Origin: Lenisia limosa
Lineage: Eukaryota; Breviatea
Direction of reading: 5' to 3'
Assembly: GCA_001655205.1 (NCBI GenBank)
Contig: LPNZ01010213.1
Location: 1-24,175 of the forward strand
DNA length: 24,175 nucleotides
Shown: positions 21,301-24,175 of the stretch, in pieces
How the letters are laid out: each line of letters begins with the position of its first letter
How positions within the stretch are numbered: the first letter of the stretch is position 1
The notes under the pieces: generated by a model
Database searches by the model: none
Told to the model about the DNA's origin: nothing
The model's input: the letters and a program-made list of their open reading frames with translations, nothing else
Program-made: the position numbers and the translations under genes

Positions 21301-24081
21301 TTTAGCTTACCTTATCTAGAAAGTACACCTTTTCTGTTGATGGCGAAGGGAACGTTTTGAACGCCAACGCGACATCTATTCAAATACAGTGAGTCCCGGT
21401 CTTTACCGTATTTGCTTCTCTCTTCTCTCAAACAGTTTTGGGTTCGTGACCTTTACATCGGCATTATTCATTCTTCGTTTTGTTGCCCCCCCCCCNNNNN
21501 NNNNNNNNNNNNNNNNNNNNNNNNNNNNNNNNNNNNNNNNNNNNNNNNNNNNNNNNNNNNNNNNNNNNNNNNNNNNNNNNNNNNNNNNNNNNNNNNNNNN
21601 NNNGATAAATGTTCCATTTTATCACCCCCACCAGGCCGCAAAATATGACGGAAGATGCTGTGGCAGCCGCGGCTATTTTGGCCCATGAAGCGCCCCTTGC
21701 TGGTAGGAGGGGACGACGAGTGTTATGCGGGTTTTAGGTGATGGGTGGGTGGTTGGGGTATCATGGTGCTGAAGAGGAGGGTGATGGGTTGTTATGGGTG
21801 TGATGATTGATTATTATCGTCAAGGCATAAAAAGACTGCATTTATTGATATAACCCTGTCTTTTCACGTTTAGAAACTCTCACCTTCCCCCACCTATTTT
21901 CTATTTTTAATTGATGGGATGCGGCTGCAGAAGCGNNNNNNNNNNNNNNNNNNNNNNNNNNNNNNNNNNNNNNNNNNNNNNNNNNNNNNNNNNNNNNNNN
22001 NNNNNNNNNNNNNNNNNNNNNNNNNNNNNNNNNNNNNNNNNNNNNNNTTGACGGCATTCGCTACACCTCTACCGCCCTCGGTCACTATGTATGATATGGT
22101 ACTTTCATGTATTGTTAATAGGGCTTCACTACGGCCCAAAAAAGATTGGTAAAATATCGATATTTTTCGAGGATTTATTTAGAAATTCATAATTTTTTGG
22201 GGACCGAAGTGAAACCCTAATTGTTATGCGAGTTGTAAATGTTGGTTCTTCCCTGGGCTTTTTTTCAAATATGATGAGAGTAAAAATTGGTGTTAATATC
22301 GTATTATGTCTAAAGTGCTTCTCCATTTACCCCTGATCTTAAACGCTGTGTTGACTCTTGAAGATTTCAAAGGCTCTGCGGTACTCTGCTGAACTAGTGG
22401 AAGGTCCCGTGGACATAGCGGTTATAAACGGTTAGCATGGGGATAGCATCTTTTAAAAACAGTTTGGTAAACACCGAATACATAAGTTCGTACTCTAATG
22501 AGATAAATAAAGTCATACTCTGATGTAATTCCTAGTCTAGGGAGTGGTTGAGGTCTCCAAGTTTGCTCAGTCACACACATTATAGTGCTTATATTTATTT
22601 GCCTATTGAGAGATATATTAGATGTAATATGCATATTATATTGATATAGTTTTAATACACATATCATATACGAACTATTCACGTTGTACTGGATATGGTG
22701 ACTTATTTTCCAGCTGGCGGGATCAGAGCAGGCCTTGCAGGAAACGTCTCTGTCAGTGATATATGTTGGTCCAAGATATGGATTGGCTATATATATTTTT
22801 TCCGGTATTTTTCGATAAAGCCCTCTTACAGTGTAATGTTCAATAGCATTTGTTCCACTCTACCAATGGGAGGATAGGAAAATAGGAAATGATGAGATTA
22901 TGGGTTGTTGATTGACCTTGCAGCGGAATGCGTCCCTTATAACAATGCCATCTCAAGTGCAACTATTTCGTGGGGAGGGGAGGGGCTTGTCACAGTCCAT
23001 TTGCAACCCTTTGATCATTTCTCCAAATATTTAAGTCCAATTTAAATCCCCCAGTGTTACTCAACTAGTTTGCGCAATATAACTTCTCCAGGGGGGCTAC
23101 GGTTCTGAAGATGCTGCACAACTCAGTGAGCACTTTGACGACGGAGGGACTTGAGGACCTCACCGCATCGGGTACTGGAAGGTTCCTTCAGGTTGGGGGT
23201 TTAGGGCTGCTGATCGAAATCGATTCTTTCGTGTATTGAATTTTCAGTGTAATGGCGGTATGGCTTCAGCCAGATTCTCCCATTATTTTTCTTATTTCCA
23301 CGTATTCCATCTTTGACCAATACTCTAGGTGGATGGCTTGTCATTTANNNNNNNNNNNNNNNNNNNNNNNNNNNNNNNNNNNNNNNNNNNNNNNNNNNNN
23401 NNNNNNNNNNNNNNNNNNNNNNNNNNNNNNNNNNNNNNNNNNNNNNNNNNNNNNNNAAATTCTTTCCTCAGTTTTTATACAATTGGTATACGTATGGTGG
23501 GGAGGCACGCAGAAAGCTGTATTCACAGAGTTTTAAGGCACATGATTGGGTAACTATTTTACTATAATCCAATATCTCCTATAAGCGTGATGGTGTGGGT
23601 GGCTTCGGCCAGATACACCTTAGTTTTTATTTCTCATTGCTTTTTTCACGGAGTTACTCTTTATGAACCCACAAAAAAACTAACAACTAACCTCTACAGA
23701 TTGACGGGAAGGGGGACTTGGACCTTGCTGCAAAGTACCGTCTCGTGTGTCCTGATTTCATTTTGGGAGGGTACNNNNNNNNNNNNNNNNNNNNNNNNNN
23801 NNNNNNNNNNNNNNNNNNNNNNNNNNNNNNNNNNNNNNNNNNNNNNNNNNNNNNNNNNNNNNNNNNNNNNNNNNNNNNNNNNNNNNNNNNNNNNNNNNNN
23901 NNNNNNNNNNNNNNNNNNNNNNNNNNNNNNNNNNNNNNNNNNNNNNNNNNNNNNNNNNNNNNNNNNNNNNNNNNNNNNNNNNNNNNTTTTTACCTCCTTT
24001 TACCCCTCAGAGGCGACGGGTTCAGTATGCTTGCTGAGGAGGCTGAATACATGAACCTTGACGGACCCATGCTTAGGATAG
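18305..24081 (+). CDS. Gene H: secreted 5'-nucleotidase homologue, inactive metal site
   Basis: Exons: 18305-18393, 18514-18605, 19233-19348, 19464-19507, 19769-19850, 20046-20126, 20513-20620, 20758-20817, 20962-21068, 21135-21233, 21320-21388, 21635-21702, 21931-gap-22088, 22364-22430, 22714-22764, 22924-22969, 23092-23191, 23329-gap, 23700-23770, 24011-~24081. Phases and codon counts agree throughout. MLRLWGLLGVVTWLLIGSA is a signal peptide, followed by VTILHS as in UshA/CD73-type nucleotidases. Family landmarks follow in order, but the metal motifs are changed: HTNDxH to HSGLSY, LDAGD to LDTGN, GNHEFD to GVRDFA, and the later THxG and GGHSH to LMFG and LDPSIL. The C-terminal domain keeps VDIAVINAGGIRAGL, VPYNNA, GRFLQVDGL and FILGGGDGFSM. 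Hydrolysis is therefore unlikely, while nucleotide binding may persist. The end is near or past the window edge (in-frame TGA at 24114 if the last exon is not spliced). Confidence 0.85.
19851..20045 (+). repeat. Intron with family C repeat
   Basis: About 19978-20040: TGTGTGGAGGCCTCTGCCAG, then ATACACCTTGTTTTATTG and TTTCTTCATT, matching copies at 620, 2215 and 23590. Sense orientation in gene H. Confidence 0.6.
20127..20512 (+). repeat. Family A intron, copy 3
   Basis: This intron of gene H has GCGTTGGTTGCTCGTGTTAC, GGAGTTTCAGATTATTTGG, TTCGTGATTAG and the ending TTTCGTTTACCC...CCCTAG, the same order as the gene C intron at 6374-6723. It also carries GATTCATAAATTTTCCAATT from family B. Gap 20290-20385 interrupts it. 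Confidence 0.75.
21389..21634 (+). repeat. Family A-like intron, copy 4, plus gap
   Basis: GGGTTCGTGACCTTTACATC, GGCATTATTCATTCTTCG, then a C tract leading into gap 21496-21603, then TTCCATTTTATCACCCCCAC and CAG. It is a diverged match to the centre of the family A introns. Confidence 0.5.
22119..22219. mobile_element. hAT-like MITE, copy 3
   Basis: 101 bp: TAGGGCTTCACTACGGCCC at one end, and GGGGACCGAAGTGAAACCCTA at the other. It is flanked by ATTGTTAA (22111-22118) and ATTGTTAT (22220-22227), an 8-bp duplication with one mismatch. It lies in an intron of gene H. Confidence 0.8.
23192..23328 (+). repeat. Intron with diverged family C repeat
   Basis: About 23250-23310: GGCGGTATGGCTTCAGCCAG, then ATTCTCCC, ATTATTTTTCTTATTTCC. 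It resembles the core of the other family C copies. The 5' splice site is the unusual GTTGGG. Confidence 0.5.
23490..23699 (+). repeat. Intron with longest family C copy
   Basis: Starts ATGGTGGGGAGGCACGCAG, then AAAGCTGTATTCACAGAG, TTGGGTAAC, CAATATCTCCTATAAGCGTG, GTGGCTTCGGCCAGATACAC, TTTTTATTTCTCATTGC. It joins the tip sequence of the inverted repeats at 2151 and 3305 with the core seen at 620 and 19978, so these are parts of one longer element. Confidence 0.7.
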
Positions 24082-24175
24082 GTTGGCGTGGTGCTGAGGA
24101 TGGGTTGGAGTGGTGATGGTGATTATGGATTTGGATTATCCGTCACAGACAAATTCCTTCCAACCCCCCCACCCC

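Noticed and set aside
1-24175. rRNA, tRNA or bacterial operon features
   Set aside because: No tRNA cloverleaf with A/B boxes or rRNA core was recognised, and spliced genes exclude a prokaryotic reading.

Overview
This looks like a nuclear genome fragment from an intron-dense unicellular eukaryote. Genes are packed on both strands, exons are mostly 30-130 nt, nearly every intron is GT...AG, and reading frames recover only after splicing. TAA, TAG and TGA all end genes, so the code appears standard. The species cannot be named from the sequence; a free-living protist fits best. The window holds 14 N-gaps (1276-1390, 1785-1852, 4272-4352, 6845-7075, 7457-7577, 8269-8340, 12221-12302, 14339-14417, 17108-17240, 20290-20385, 21496-21603, 21936-22047, 23348-23456, 23775-23986), several starting at long C or G runs. 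Exon models were built by hand: splice phases were matched between neighbouring exons and lengths were checked against codon counts.

Layout, strands mostly alternating: (A) + strand ~84-858, 3' end of a low-complexity protein. (B) - strand 1184-~5560, a multi-exon gene with weak longin-like hints. (C) + strand ~6302-9262, a disordered protein whose introns carry tandem repeats. (D) - strand 9342-~9733 or beyond, unknown. (E) + strand ~10091-14110, a tandem cyclic-nucleotide-binding protein. (F) - strand 15056-17303, a helical protein with weak SAPS-like resemblance. (G) - strand 17488-~17955, a protein with a C-terminal membrane anchor. (H) + strand 18305 to about the right edge, a secreted 5'-nucleotidase homologue with about 20 exons.

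The most striking gene is H. The order of 5'-nucleotidase (UshA/CD73-type) motifs is preserved from signal peptide to the C-terminal GGDGF-like motif, but every metal-binding position of the metallophosphoesterase domain that I can align is substituted. The C-terminal nucleotide-pocket motifs are kept. It looks like a pseudo-phosphatase that may still bind nucleotides.

The other notable layer is the introns. Several families of dispersed repeats occur in introns of unrelated genes, nearly always in the sense orientation, and in at least one pair the similarity runs from the intron body to the 3' splice site. These are candidates for introner-like elements. A hAT-like MITE family with 8-bp target-site duplications also sits only in introns here.
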